Source: Catellatospora vulcania
GTDB lineage: Bacteria > Actinomycetota > Actinomycetes > Mycobacteriales > Micromonosporaceae
Assembly: GCF_009720385.1 (NCBI RefSeq)
Contig: NZ_ML769309.1
Coordinates: 62,001 to 126,000 of the forward strand
Direction of reading: 5' to 3'
Length of the DNA: 64,000 nucleotides
The notes below the pieces were generated by a model that saw only the letters and a list, made by a program, of their open reading frames with translations, was not told the DNA's origin and ran no database searches. Below are positions 40,584-49,416 of this stretch, piece after piece (the stretch's first letter is position 1; each line of letters opens with the position of its first letter). A program made the translations under genes and the position numbers.

Positions 40584-41507
40584 ATGCGCCTGCAGGGGCT
40601 GCTCTCGTTCCCGCTCACCCCGTTCACCAGCGACGACAAGGTGGACCTCGCCGTCTTCGCCGAGCACGTCGAACGCCAGATCGCGGCCGCGCCCAGCGCG
40701 CTGTTCGTGGCCTGCGGCACCGGCGAGTTCACGGCACTGAGCACAGACGAGTACCGCGACGTCGTCGCCACCGCCGTACGGGTGGCCGACGGGCGGCTGC
40801 CGATCTTCGCGGGCTGCGGCGGGGGTCCGCAGGCCGCCCGCGAGTTCGCGCAGATCGCCGCCGAGTGCGGCGCGAACGGGCTGCTGCTGCTCCCGCCGTA
40901 CCTGGTCACCTCGACGCCGGCCGGACTCGTCGAGCACGTGCGCTACGTCGCGCAGGCCACCGCGCTGCCGGTCACCGTCTACCAGCGCGCCAACGCGGTG
41001 CTCGACACCGCGGCCGCAGTGGCGCTGCTGGACATCCCGACCGTGGTCGGCATCAAGGACGGCCGGGGCGACGTCGACGCGATGCTGCGCCTGGTCACCG
41101 CGGTGCGTCATTCCGGGCACCCGCGCGCCCAGGAGTTCGGCTTCCTCAACGGCCTGCCCACGGCCGAGATGTCGGTGCAGGCGTACGAGGCGATCGGGGT
41201 GGAGAGCTACTCCTCGGCGGTGCTGTGCTTCGCGCCCGACATCGCGACCGCGTTCTACCGCGCGGTCCGCGCCGGGGAGAAGGCGGCCGTGTCCCGGCTG
41301 CTGGCCGAGTTCTACCTGCCGCTGGTCGCGCTGCGCGACCGGGTGCCGGGCTATGCCGTCGCGCTGGTCAAGGCCGGTGCGCGGCTGGACGGGCTGGAGG
41401 TCGGGCCGGTGCGCCCGCCGCTGGTCGACCTGTCACCCGAGCACCTGGCCGAGCTGAAGGCCGTCATCGCGCGGGGCCGTGCCGCCCTGGCGCAAGTGAC
41501 AGCATGA
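40584..41507 (+). CDS. kdgD: 5-dehydro-4-deoxyglucarate dehydratase
   Basis: The product is 307 residues, the normal size. GAGGAG lies eight bases before the ATG. It is a DapA-type TIM barrel with GTGEF (45-49), the catalytic Tyr133 (TVYQRAN) and the Schiff-base Lys158 (VVGIKDGRGD). The enzyme dehydrates and decarboxylates 5-dehydro-4-deoxyglucarate to 2-ketoglutarate semialdehyde. This step links the dehydratase at 41536 with the aldehyde dehydrogenase at 43946. The G-R-G-D after the Lys matches KDG dehydratases better than DapA. Confidence 0.9.
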   Translation: MRLQGLLSFPLTPFTSDDKVDLAVFAEHVERQIAAAPSALFVACGTGEFTALSTDEYRDVVATAVRVADGRLPIFAGCGGGPQAAREFAQIAAECGANGLLLLPPYLVTSTPAGLVEHVRYVAQATALPVTVYQRANAVLDTAAAVALLDIPTVVGIKDGRGDVDAMLRLVTAVRHSGHPRAQEFGFLNGLPTAEMSVQAYEAIGVESYSSAVLCFAPDIATAFYRAVRAGEKAAVSRLLAEFYLPLVALRDRVPGYAVALVKAGARLDGLEVGPVRPPLVDLSPEHLAELKAVIARGRAALAQVTA

Positions 41508-41535
41508 ACGGCGGACGACACTGCGGGGAGGCGGC

Positions 41536-42843
41536 ATGAAAGGCACCGACATCAGGATCCGTGAGGTCGTCATCACGCCGGTGGCGTTCCCGGACCCGCC
41601 GATACTCAACTCGGCCGGGGTGCACCAGCCGTGGGCACTGCGCGCGATCGTGGAACTGCGCTGCGGCGACGGGCTGATCGGCCTGGGCGAGACCTATGGC
41701 GACGCCCCGCACCTGGAGCTGCTGCGCAGCGCCGGGGCGACGCTGGCCGGGCTGGACCCGTTCGACACCAACGGGCTGTGGCGGCGGGTGTGCGAGGCCC
41801 TGGGCGGCACGGACTCGCCCGACCGGCACGGCCTGACCGGCGGCTCCAGCCCGCAGAAGACCGCGCTGCGGGTGTTCAGCCCGTTCGAGGTGGCGTGCCT
41901 GGACCTGCAGGGGCACCTGATCGGACGGCCGGTGGCCGACCTGCTCGGCGGGGCGGTCCGCGACCGGGTGCCGTTCTCGGCGTACGTGTTCTACAAGTGG
42001 GACGCCCACCCGCCCGCCGACGGCCCGGCGTCCCTGGTCGGCGCGCTGCCGCCGGTCGACGACCCGTATCCGGAGGCGATCGACCCGGCCGGCATCGTCG
42101 CCCAGGCCCACCGGCTGATCGACCAGTACGGCTTCGGCTCGATCAAGCTCAAGGGCGGGGTGTTCCCGCCCGACGAGGAGATCGCCGCGATCCGGGCGCT
42201 GCGCGAGGCGTTCCCGGGCCTGCCGCTGCGCCTGGACCCGAACGCCGCGTGGAGCGTGGAGACGTCGCTGCGGGTCGCCGAGGAGACCGACGGGCTGCTG
42301 GAGTACCTGGAGGATCCGACACCCGGCATCCCCGGCATGGCCGTGGTCGCCGCGCAGGCCCCGATGCCGCTCGCCACGAACATGTGCGTGGTCAGCCCGG
42401 ACGACATCGCGCCCGGGTTCACCCAGGGCGCGGTCGGGGTGGTGCTCGCCGACCACCACTACTGGGGCGGGCTGCGCCGCAGCGCCGAACTCGCCGCGAT
42501 CTGCCGCACCTGGGGCGTCGGGGTGTCCATGCACTCCAACAGCCACCTCGGCATCAGTCTCGCCGCGATGACGCAGCTCGGCGCGGCGCTGCCCGAGCTG
42601 ACGTACGCCGCGGACACGCACACGCCCTGGCAGTGCGGCGTCGACGTGCTGGAGCGTCCACTGCCGATCACCGGCGGCGCGGTCGCGCTGCCGGACGGGC
42701 CGGGACTCGGCGTCAGTCTGGACCGCGACGCCCTCGCCCGGATGCACGAGAACTTCGTGCGTTGCGCGATCCGCGAACGCGACGACACGTCGTACCGGCG
42801 GATCTTCGAGCCCGGCTACACCAAGCGCAGGCCCCGATGGTGA
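41536..42843 (+). CDS. gudD: Glucarate/galactarate dehydratase-like enolase-superfamily enzyme
   Basis: The product is 435 residues, about the length of GudD (446). Active-site landmarks are KLK (Lys204 and Lys206), metal ligands Asp233 (RLDPNAAW), Glu259 (EYLEDP) and probably Asp306, and His333 in MHSNSHLGISLAAMTQL, which matches the HSNNHFDISLA motif of glucarate dehydratases. It would abstract the C5 proton of an aldarate and give 5-dehydro-4-deoxyglucarate. D-glucarate versus galactarate cannot be told from sequence. The stop overlaps the next start. Confidence 0.87.
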   Translation: MKGTDIRIREVVITPVAFPDPPILNSAGVHQPWALRAIVELRCGDGLIGLGETYGDAPHLELLRSAGATLAGLDPFDTNGLWRRVCEALGGTDSPDRHGLTGGSSPQKTALRVFSPFEVACLDLQGHLIGRPVADLLGGAVRDRVPFSAYVFYKWDAHPPADGPASLVGALPPVDDPYPEAIDPAGIVAQAHRLIDQYGFGSIKLKGGVFPPDEEIAAIRALREAFPGLPLRLDPNAAWSVETSLRVAEETDGLLEYLEDPTPGIPGMAVVAAQAPMPLATNMCVVSPDDIAPGFTQGAVGVVLADHHYWGGLRRSAELAAICRTWGVGVSMHSNSHLGISLAAMTQLGAALPELTYAADTHTPWQCGVDVLERPLPITGGAVALPDGPGLGVSLDRDALARMHENFVRCAIRERDDTSYRRIFEPGYTKRRPRW

Positions 42844-43949
42844 TCAGCGTGCACGCGTTCCCGTGGGACGTGCTCGGTGACGACGGCATCGTCGACCGGT
42901 TCGCGCAGACCGGAGCGGACGCGGTGACCCTGGCCGTGTCGTACCACTCGACCCGGGCGGCGACCCCGCTGCACCCGTCGCGGCGGTTCGTCGACGCCCG
43001 GCACGCCGCGCTCTACCGGCCGATTCGCGAGCACGTCTGGGCGAACAGGCGGCTCGTCCCGCAGGGGCCGGACTGGACCGGTGGCGACGCCGCAGGTGAG
43101 GCCGCCGCCGTACTGAGGAACGCAGGCATCCCCGTCAACGCCTGGATCGTGCTGGCGCACAACACCCGGCTCGGCCTGCTGCATCCCGGTCTGACCGTGC
43201 TCAACTGCTTCGGCGAGCGCTACCCGTACGCGCTGTGCCCGGCGCAGGCGGAGGTACGCGAACACTGCGTCACGCTGGCCGGCGAAGCGCTGCGGGACCT
43301 GCCGGTCGACGGGGTGTCCCTGGAGTCGTGCGGGCAGATGGGGGTCGCGCACATCGGCTGCCACGAGAAGACCGACGGGGCGTACTCCCCGCTGGTCCAG
43401 CGGCTCCTGAGCATCTGCTGCTGCACCGCCTGCACCACCGGGTGGGCCGCCCGGGGGCTGGACCCCGACCGGGTGGTCGCCGCGCTGCGCGAGTCCGCCC
43501 GCACCGAGACCCCGCTGCCCGAGCAGACGGCGTCGGCACTGCTGGCGGCCCGGCAGGACGCCACGGCCACCATGCTCGGCGAGGTGCTGGCGGAGGTACG
43601 CCGACACGCTCCGGACGCGCCGATCGCGCTGCACGGCCACCCCGACCCGTGGGCGGCCGGTCCGTCACCGGGCCTCGCTCCGCAGGTGCCGGCGCTGGTG
43701 GACCGGGTCCTGGCGCCGTGCTGGCCGACCGACCCGGCCACGGCCAAGCTGGTGTCGGCACTGGCCGGACGTGTCATCGTGGACGCCTACGTGACCGTGC
43801 TGCCGCCGGCCCGGCCCGACCGGCTGTCCGAGCATGTGGCCAGGTTGCGCGAGGCCGGCGCGACCCGGCTCAGCCTGTACCACCTCGGCCTCGCCTCCGC
43901 CGCGTACCAGCCGCTGCTGGCCGCCCTGACCAAGGAGTTCCGATCGTGA
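42837..43949 (+). CDS. Conserved-looking protein of unknown function in the uronate operon
   Basis: The product is 370 residues. The ATG at 42837 lies seven bases before the preceding stop, and its own stop overlaps the next gene (GTGA), so it is embedded in the operon. I do not recognise the family. The order of strands and helices (VISVHAFPWDVLGDDGIVDR, ADAVTLAVSYHS, PVNAWIVLAHN, VDGVSLESCGQMGVAHIGCH, IALHGHPDPW, VIVDAYVTVLPP, ATRLSLYHLGL) suggests a TIM barrel with conserved His, Cys, Glu and Asp at strand ends, like a hydrolase or lyase. A lactonase is one missing step in this pathway, but there is no direct evidence for that activity. Confidence 0.75.
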   Translation: MVISVHAFPWDVLGDDGIVDRFAQTGADAVTLAVSYHSTRAATPLHPSRRFVDARHAALYRPIREHVWANRRLVPQGPDWTGGDAAGEAAAVLRNAGIPVNAWIVLAHNTRLGLLHPGLTVLNCFGERYPYALCPAQAEVREHCVTLAGEALRDLPVDGVSLESCGQMGVAHIGCHEKTDGAYSPLVQRLLSICCCTACTTGWAARGLDPDRVVAALRESARTETPLPEQTASALLAARQDATATMLGEVLAEVRRHAPDAPIALHGHPDPWAAGPSPGLAPQVPALVDRVLAPCWPTDPATAKLVSALAGRVIVDAYVTVLPPARPDRLSEHVARLREAGATRLSLYHLGLASAAYQPLLAALTKEFRS

Positions 43950-45235
43950 ACGTGTCCACCGCGGTATCGCAGGCCGTGGCAGCCGCGCCGCACCTGGCCT
44001 CGCTCAGCGGCGAGCTGCGACGCACCATGCTGTACGCGGCCGCGGACGCGCTCGCCGCGGCAGGCGACGAGATCGTCGCGACCGCGCTGGCCGAGACCGG
44101 GCTGACCGAGGCCCGGCTGCGCGGCGAGCTGGACCGCACCACCGGCCAGCTGCGGCTGCTCGGCGACCACGCGGCAAAGCCGTGGCGGCGGGTGTCCGCC
44201 GGGGTCGCCGCGGGCGGCGGTGACGTGGTGACCGTGCCCGTCCCGGTCGGCCCGGTCGCGGTCTTCGCGGCGTCGAACTTCCCGCTCGCGTTCGGCGTCA
44301 GCGGCGGCGACACCGCGTCGGCGCTGGCCGCCGGGTGTCCGGTGGTGGTCAAGTCGCACCCGGCGCAGCCGCGCACCGGGGAGCTGCTCGGGCAGATCCT
44401 CGCCCGTGCCCTGCCCGACGGCGCGTTCTCGCTGGTCGCGGGCGGGCCCGAGGCGTCCCTGGAACTGGTGCGGGCGGCCGGGGTCCGGGCGGTCGGCTTC
44501 ACCGGTTCGCTGACCGGCGGCCGGGCGCTGATGGACGCGGCCGCGGCGCGGCCCGACCCGATTCCGGTGTACGCCGAGATGGGTTCGCTCAACCCGGTGC
44601 TGGTGCTGCCCGGCGCGGCGGTCCCGGCGACCGTGTCTGCGCTGGCCGCGGCGGTGACCGGCTCCGCCGGCCAGCTGTGCACCAAGCCGGGCCTGGTCGT
44701 GACGGGGTCTGCGGCGTTCGCGGACGAGCTGGCGGACGCCGTCGCGGCGGTGCCGGTGCACCGGATGCTGACCGAGGGCATGGCGCAGGCGCACGAGAAG
44801 TGGCAGGCGCACGCGGGCGCGGCGCACCGGGTCGTCGCGGGTGCGGGCTCGCCCGCGCCGTTCGCGGTGGTCGTCGGCGTCGACGAGCTGGCGGGGGAGC
44901 TGCTGGAGGAGCACTTCGGGCCGTCGGTGGTGATCGCCGTCGGAGCCGCCGAGGAGGTGCCGTCCCGGCTGGAGGGTTCGCTGACCGCGTCGGTCTTCGC
45001 CGCCGACGCCGACCGTGAGGCGGCCCGCTCGCTGCTGCCGGGTCTGCTGGCGCGGGCCGGGCGCATCGTCTGGAACGGGGTGCCCACCGGTGTCGCGGTG
45101 TGCGACGCGATGCAGCACGGCGGGCCGTGGCCGGCCACGTCGGCGTCCTGGTCGACGTCGGTCGGCACCGAGGCGATCGAGCGGTTCCGCCGCCCGGTGG
45201 CGCTGCAGGGGTTGCCGGCCGACCTGATGCCGTGA
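43946..45235 (+). CDS. 2-ketoglutarate semialdehyde dehydrogenase-like aldehyde dehydrogenase
   Basis: The product is 429 residues, starting at a GTG that overlaps the previous stop; AAGGAG lies nine bases upstream. ALDH landmarks are Asn111 (FAASNFPLAFG), Lys136 for cofactor binding (VVVKSHPAQP), FTGS (185-188), Glu211 (YAEMGSLNPV) and the nucleophile Cys245 (GQLCTKPG). It is about 60-90 residues shorter than many relatives at the N-terminus, yet all catalytic residues are kept. It would oxidise 2-ketoglutarate semialdehyde to 2-ketoglutarate with NAD(P)+, the last step of oxidative uronate breakdown. Confidence 0.87.
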   Translation: MNVSTAVSQAVAAAPHLASLSGELRRTMLYAAADALAAAGDEIVATALAETGLTEARLRGELDRTTGQLRLLGDHAAKPWRRVSAGVAAGGGDVVTVPVPVGPVAVFAASNFPLAFGVSGGDTASALAAGCPVVVKSHPAQPRTGELLGQILARALPDGAFSLVAGGPEASLELVRAAGVRAVGFTGSLTGGRALMDAAAARPDPIPVYAEMGSLNPVLVLPGAAVPATVSALAAAVTGSAGQLCTKPGLVVTGSAAFADELADAVAAVPVHRMLTEGMAQAHEKWQAHAGAAHRVVAGAGSPAPFAVVVGVDELAGELLEEHFGPSVVIAVGAAEEVPSRLEGSLTASVFAADADREAARSLLPGLLARAGRIVWNGVPTGVAVCDAMQHGGPWPATSASWSTSVGTEAIERFRRPVALQGLPADLMP

Positions 45236-45306
45236 CACCTGGCCGCGTGTCGGGATGGCGTCGAGCACGGGCGTCCGGGGTCCGGCGGGCCATACCTTGC
45301 CGAGGC

Positions 45307-45792
45307 ATGAGACTCCGCATCGCACTCGTCGCCGCCGTCGCGGCACTGGGATCCGTGCTCGTCGCCCCGGCCGCGGCCAACGCCGCACCGGACGACCTCG
45401 CCTGCTCCGCGGCAGGCAGCTACAGCCGCTATGTGGGCGGCACGCCGAAGACGTTCTGGCTCGTCGGAACGGTGGGCAGCTACCGCTACTGGCAGGTGGT
45501 GGGGGGCACCACCGGCTACTACCAGAGCAGTTACGTCGTCCGGTGCAGTGGCGGGGCGATCACCTCGTCCACCGACCTGGCCGTCACCGCCACCGGCGGC
45601 GACCGCTGCGGCACCACCACGACCAGCCAGTACCGGTACGTCGGCACGCAGGCCGCGCTCCTTCCGTACCTGCCGTTCCCGCTCGAGTACGACTACCGGT
45701 ACTGGCACGTGTACCGGTGGGTGAGTTCGGGGTTCTTCGGCCTCTGGACGTACGACCACTCCGAACTTGCCCAGTGCCCCACGGCCGGGTGA
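45307..45792 (+). CDS. Small secreted protein, unknown function
   Basis: The product is 161 residues from the ATG at 45307; longer frames are non-coding. A signal peptide (1-28, ANA-AP) is followed by a Tyr/Trp/Gly-rich, beta-structured domain (SYSRYVGGTPKTFWLVG, SYRYWQVVGGTTGYYQSSYV, YDYRYWHVYRWV). Five Cys could make disulphides. The repeated YRYW pattern suggests two similar halves (about 35-85 and 95-150). It may bind carbohydrate, but no domain is recognised. It sits between the uronate operon and the beta-helix enzyme. Confidence 0.65.
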   Translation: MRLRIALVAAVAALGSVLVAPAAANAAPDDLACSAAGSYSRYVGGTPKTFWLVGTVGSYRYWQVVGGTTGYYQSSYVVRCSGGAITSSTDLAVTATGGDRCGTTTTSQYRYVGTQAALLPYLPFPLEYDYRYWHVYRWVSSGFFGLWTYDHSELAQCPTAG

Positions 45793-45831
45793 CAGGGCCT
45801 ATCACCTGCGAATACATATATCTGTAAGATC

Positions 45832-45859
45832 CACGGCGTCCATGTATATGGACGCCGTG
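45832..45859. promoter_or_regulatory. Strong palindrome before the beta-helix gene
   Basis: A perfect 12-bp stem (45832-45843 with 45848-45859) closes a GTAT loop. Its core GTCCATGTATATGGAC resembles the IclR site GTCCACATATGTAGAC at 12 of 16 positions. Just upstream is TACA-N6-TGTA (45813-45826). It may be a terminator of the upstream gene or an operator bringing the beta-helix gene into the uronate regulon. Confidence 0.5.
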
Positions 45860-45954
45860 TCAATTTGTGGGCGGCTATTGACCTGCTGGATACATGTCAG
45901 CAAACTGTTCGATCACAGGAGTCCATTGGCGACCCCCATCCCCGGAGGCACCTG

Positions 45955-48300
45955 ATGTCTCGACGATCCGTCCCCACCCCGCTGCTGGCCGCAGCCACCG
46001 CCGCCCTGCTCACCACAGGGCTGCTCCTGGCGGTGCCCGACCGCCCGGAGCCGACCCCGGTCGCCGCACTGACCACACTCGACCTGTCCGCCGCCAACCG
46101 CCGTGCGCCGATCGCCGGCCTCTACGACTGGTCCAAGGCCGGCTACCGCAGCGGCGCGAACCTGCCCGGCGCCGCCGAGACCAATCCCGACGCCGCCTGC
46201 CAGATCACCCCCGCCGAGCTGGCCGCGACCTACGCCGTCACCCCGAACGACGGCGTCGACGACTCCACCGGCCTGCAGGCCGCCATCGACGCCGTGCGCA
46301 CCGGCTGCTCCCCGGGTGCGAGCTACACCAGGCTTTCCCTGATCACGCTGCCCGCCGGCACGCTCAACGTGTCCCGCCAGCTCGCCGTCGACGCCGACTA
46401 CCTGATCATCCGCGGCGCGGGCAGCGGCACCGGCGGCACCAGGCTCGTGTTCCGGCCCGACGCGAACACCCGCTACGACGCGCTCACCGGCGACGGCTCG
46501 GACTGGGACGAGGACGGCATGACCTCGGGTTCGGCCAAGGGCGGCTGGATCTGGCCCGGCCGCGGCCTGTTCCGGGTCCAGTCGCGCGGCGTGCACACCA
46601 GCTACGCGAGCGAGTACGCGGCCGCGCCGGCCAACCGCAAGGACCTGTTCGAGGGCACCGTCAACGTGCACTGGAAGGCCGGGCTCAAGCTGCGCGGCAA
46701 GACCGGCGACACCGGCTTCGCGGCCCGCACCGGCGACACCGTCGTGCACCTGGCGACGAGCGGCTCGCTCAGCGCGTTCACGGTCGGCGGGCTGGTCAAC
46801 ATCCGCGCCGCGAACTCGCTGAACTTCTACGCCCAGCAGGACGTGACCCCGGCCGACGGCACCCTGCAGAACATCCACATGCGCCAGCAGATCTTCACCG
46901 TCACCGCGGTGGACAGCGCCAACCGCACCCTCACCCTCGACAAGGCCCTGGAGTACGACGTCCCGGTCACCTCGACCTCCGACGGCAGCGCCGCCATCGA
47001 CGGCACCGTGTACGACTCCAAGGCCGCCCCGCTGGTCGACCCGGTGCTCGGCGTCGGCTTCGAGAACTTCGCCCTCACCCAGGACATGCCCGGCCTGAAC
47101 GCCGCCGCCGCGGTGCACAACTACGGCAACATGTCCCCGGCCGACGAGATGCACGGCATCGTCTTCAAGTGGGCCGCCAACTCCTGGGTGCGCGGCATCA
47201 GCGCGCAGATGACCGGCTCGCACCCGATCGTCACCGAGGAGGCCTACCACCTGCAGATCGTCGGCAACTCCCTCGACGGCTCGTGGAACAAGGGCAAGGG
47301 CGGCAACGGATACTTCCGCGGCTCGCGCGTGTGGGACTCGCTGTACGCCGGCAACACCTCGCGCAACCTGCGCCACTTCACCTTCCAGTGGTCGTCGTCG
47401 GGCAACGTCGTCATCGGCAACGACTTCGACTCCGACATCAACCTGCACGGCGGCTGGGAGCGCAACAACCTCATCGAGCTCAACACGGTGACAGTGCCGT
47501 TCGAGCACCGCTCCGCGAACTGCACCGCCAACTGCGGTGAGGAGGGCGGCGGCGGCACCGACGCCTCGACCTGGTTCCCGATCTGGTGGGGGGCCGGCAG
47601 GAAGGCGGTCAAGTGGTCGGGCTCCAGCGGCCCGCGCAACGTCTTCTTCAACAACACCATGAGCAAGCAGGTCACCGCGGGCGCGGCCTACACCGCGTAC
47701 TACGCCGACCACCAGCGCATCTACCAGTTCGGCTGGAACGGCACCGGCTGGAGGCACCTCGACTCCGCCGGAACCCCCATCCCGGACTGGGCGGGCCGCG
47801 AGCAGCTCGACTACACCGGCGGCCACGGCGTCGACGCCACCCGCACGGACGCCGCCGCCTCGCTGTTCCTCAAGTCGCTGACCGGCGCGCCGAGCCCGTC
47901 CCCGACGTCCGCCTCCCCGAGCCCGTCGGCGCCCGCCTCGCCGTCGGCCCCACCCTCACCGTCGGTCTCTCCGTCCAGGTCCCCGAGCCCGTCGCCGTCC
48001 GCGCCCGCGGGCTGCCTCACCGTCCGGACCACACAGACCTCGTCCTGGGGCAGCGGCTACGGCATGGACGTGTTCATCAAGAACAACTGCGCCACGGCGA
48101 CGACGAGCTGGACCGTCGAGTTCGACCTGCCCGCCGGCACCACGGTCAGCAGCTCCTGGAGCTCGACCCGAACCTCGACCGGCCAGCACCACAAGTTCGT
48201 CAACGTCGCCTACAACGGCGACATCGCCCCGGGCCAGGAGGAGGACTTCGGCTTCAACGCCGCCGGCACCGGCCTCCCCCTGAACATCACCGCCCGCTGA
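45955..48300 (+). CDS. Secreted right-handed beta-helix protein (pectate-lyase-like) with CBM2
   Basis: The product is 781 residues; GGAGG lies six bases before the ATG. A signal peptide (1-40) precedes a catalytic-looking part (about 45-640) that begins like Pectate_lyase_3 proteins (YAVTPNDGVDDSTGLQAAID, ITLPAGTLNVSRQL, YLIIRGAGSG) and continues as a beta-helix with Asn-ladder-like repeats (NNLIELNTV, RNVFFNNTM, GNVVIGNDFD). A Pro/Ser linker (about 645-690) leads to a C-terminal CBM2 (about 690-781, CLTVRTTQTSSWGSGY to the end) that usually binds cellulose or chitin. It would attack plant-wall polysaccharide. The lyase or hydrolase mechanism cannot be told. Placement next to uronate genes suits pectin or glucuronan breakdown. 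Confidence 0.83.
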   Translation: MSRRSVPTPLLAAATAALLTTGLLLAVPDRPEPTPVAALTTLDLSAANRRAPIAGLYDWSKAGYRSGANLPGAAETNPDAACQITPAELAATYAVTPNDGVDDSTGLQAAIDAVRTGCSPGASYTRLSLITLPAGTLNVSRQLAVDADYLIIRGAGSGTGGTRLVFRPDANTRYDALTGDGSDWDEDGMTSGSAKGGWIWPGRGLFRVQSRGVHTSYASEYAAAPANRKDLFEGTVNVHWKAGLKLRGKTGDTGFAARTGDTVVHLATSGSLSAFTVGGLVNIRAANSLNFYAQQDVTPADGTLQNIHMRQQIFTVTAVDSANRTLTLDKALEYDVPVTSTSDGSAAIDGTVYDSKAAPLVDPVLGVGFENFALTQDMPGLNAAAAVHNYGNMSPADEMHGIVFKWAANSWVRGISAQMTGSHPIVTEEAYHLQIVGNSLDGSWNKGKGGNGYFRGSRVWDSLYAGNTSRNLRHFTFQWSSSGNVVIGNDFDSDINLHGGWERNNLIELNTVTVPFEHRSANCTANCGEEGGGGTDASTWFPIWWGAGRKAVKWSGSSGPRNVFFNNTMSKQVTAGAAYTAYYADHQRIYQFGWNGTGWRHLDSAGTPIPDWAGREQLDYTGGHGVDATRTDAAASLFLKSLTGAPSPSPTSASPSPSAPASPSAPPSPSVSPSRSPSPSPSAPAGCLTVRTTQTSSWGSGYGMDVFIKNNCATATTSWTVEFDLPAGTTVSSSWSSTRTSTGQHHKFVNVAYNGDIAPGQEEDFGFNAAGTGLPLNITAR

Positions 48301-48307
48301 CATCCGA

Positions 48308-48354
48308 GGGAAGGGCGCCTTCCTGACGCTCCCAGTCAGGAAGGCGCCCTTCCC
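48308..48354. terminator. Terminator hairpin, GAAGGGC-type relative
   Basis: The left arm GGGAAGGGCGCCTTCCTGAC (48308-48327) pairs perfectly with 48335-48354 around a 7-base loop, eight bases behind the stop codon. It starts like the 3740 and 62966 elements but has a longer stem and a different loop. Confidence 0.85.
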
Positions 48355-48388
48355 GACTGCCTGCTGCCCTCGTCTCGACATATCGGCG

Positions 48389-48637
48389 ATGTTCGACTCG
48401 GGGACCGCGCCTGATCGATGGACGTCATTAGCAACGGTCTGTCGGTGCGCAGTGCCCGAAGGGGCGACGTGCCCGGCGTCGGACATCACCCAGCATGTCG
48501 TCGTGTTCGGGTACACCGACCGGCCGCCGGCCGTCGTCCACGCCCGCAGCTGCGCCTGGGATCAGTCCGGGCAGATCCGCTACGGTGCCGCCCTCAAGGA
48601 CGTCACCGCCTTCTGGGGCGCCGCCTGGAACGAGTGA
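48389..48637 (+). pseudogene. Short frame resembling the end of a larger gene
   Basis: The last 52 codons (from about 48478) have clear actinobacterial codon bias (SDITQHVVVFGYTDRPPAVV, SCAWDQSGQIRYGAALKDV, TAFWGAAWNE), while the first 30 codons do not. No ribosome site precedes the ATG at 48389. The best explanation is a 3' remnant of a lost gene, but a small real protein is not excluded. No family was recognised. Confidence 0.35.
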
Positions 48638-48656
48638 ACGGCGGCTGCGGGGCGCG

Positions 48657-49322
48657 TCACCCGAAGACGGAGACGCGCCTGCGGTGGTGCCGGGCGGACT
48701 CGATCTCATCGATGATCGCGACGGCCAGGTCGGCATAGGACAGCCGTGCCGTCGCGGGCGGCGCGATCTCGCCGCCGACCTGGTAGCGCCCGGTCCGCGG
48801 GCCGTCGCCGTGCAGCGCCGCGGGCGGCGTGACCATGAGCCAGTCGACCCCGCCGGCGTACGCCCGCAGCCGCTCCAGCCCGACCGTGTGCGCGACCGCG
48901 AACGGGCGGATCTCGGCGGGGAACGCCGCGGGGTCGTCCATGATCAGACGGCCGTCGGCGTCACGCAGGTTCGCGAACAGCCCGACGACCACCAGCCGTG
49001 CCACGCCCGCCGCGGTGAGCCCGGAGGTCAGCGCGTCGGCAGCCTTGCCGAAGAAGTCCGGATCGAGCGAGGCGAACCCCTGCTCCGGGCCGCTGAACGG
49101 GCTCACCGCGTGCACCACGGCGTCATGGCCGCGCACCAGGTCGGCCATCGGCGCGGCGGCCGTGACGTCCCCCGCCACCACCGACACGCCCTCGGCACTG
49201 AGTCCCGGGTGCCTGCCCGGATCGCGGACCACGGCGGTGACCTGATGCCCGCGTGCGCGTGCCTCGGCCGTGACCGCCCGGCCCGCCCGGCCGCCCGCCC
49301 CGAACACCACGATCCTGCTCAT
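48657..49322 (-). CDS. NAD(P)-binding Rossmann-fold reductase (NmrA/SDR-like)
   Basis: The product is 221 residues from the ATG at 49322, with GGAGGAG eight bases upstream. The start RIVVFGAGGRAGRAVTAEAR carries the GxGGxxG nucleotide motif, then VTAVVRDPGRH and VVAGDVTA. No Tyr-x-x-x-Lys pair is seen, which fits the NmrA-like atypical class. HxlR regulators are often divergent from such reductases and control them; that is the arrangement here, with a shared 95-bp control region. Confidence 0.87.
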   Translation of the reverse strand: MSRIVVFGAGGRAGRAVTAEARARGHQVTAVVRDPGRHPGLSAEGVSVVAGDVTAAAPMADLVRGHDAVVHAVSPFSGPEQGFASLDPDFFGKAADALTSGLTAAGVARLVVVGLFANLRDADGRLIMDDPAAFPAEIRPFAVAHTVGLERLRAYAGGVDWLMVTPPAALHGDGPRTGRYQVGGEIAPPATARLSYADLAVAIIDEIESARHHRRRVSVFG

Positions 49323-49363
49323 CCCGTATCTCCTCCGCCTGTCCGTCCGCACTGGAGGAAGAC

Positions 49364-49398
49364 GGTATCCACGAGATACTGGTTACTTCAACGATACC
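49364..49398. promoter_or_regulatory. Inverted repeat between reductase and HxlR gene
   Basis: GGTATC (49364-49369) and GATACC (49393-49398) form an inverted repeat with a 23-base spacer that contains a third GATAC. The A/T-rich setting between divergent starts fits an HxlR operator overlapping both promoters. Confidence 0.5.
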
Positions 49399-49416
49399 GG
49401 GATAGCGTTGCGGCTC

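Noticed and set aside
41464-45388. Long antisense frames (427 and 533 codons) over the uronate operon
   Set aside because: Shadows of gudD and aldehyde dehydrogenase; no start signals or domains.
45913-47826. 637-codon antisense frame over the beta-helix gene
   Set aside because: Val/Gly/Ala/Arg-rich shadow; the forward gene has signal peptide, linker and CBM2.
47885-48010. Repetitive Pro/Ser codons that could be taken for a DNA repeat array
   Set aside because: It encodes an ordinary interdomain linker of a CBM2 protein; units are irregular at DNA level and not CRISPR-like.
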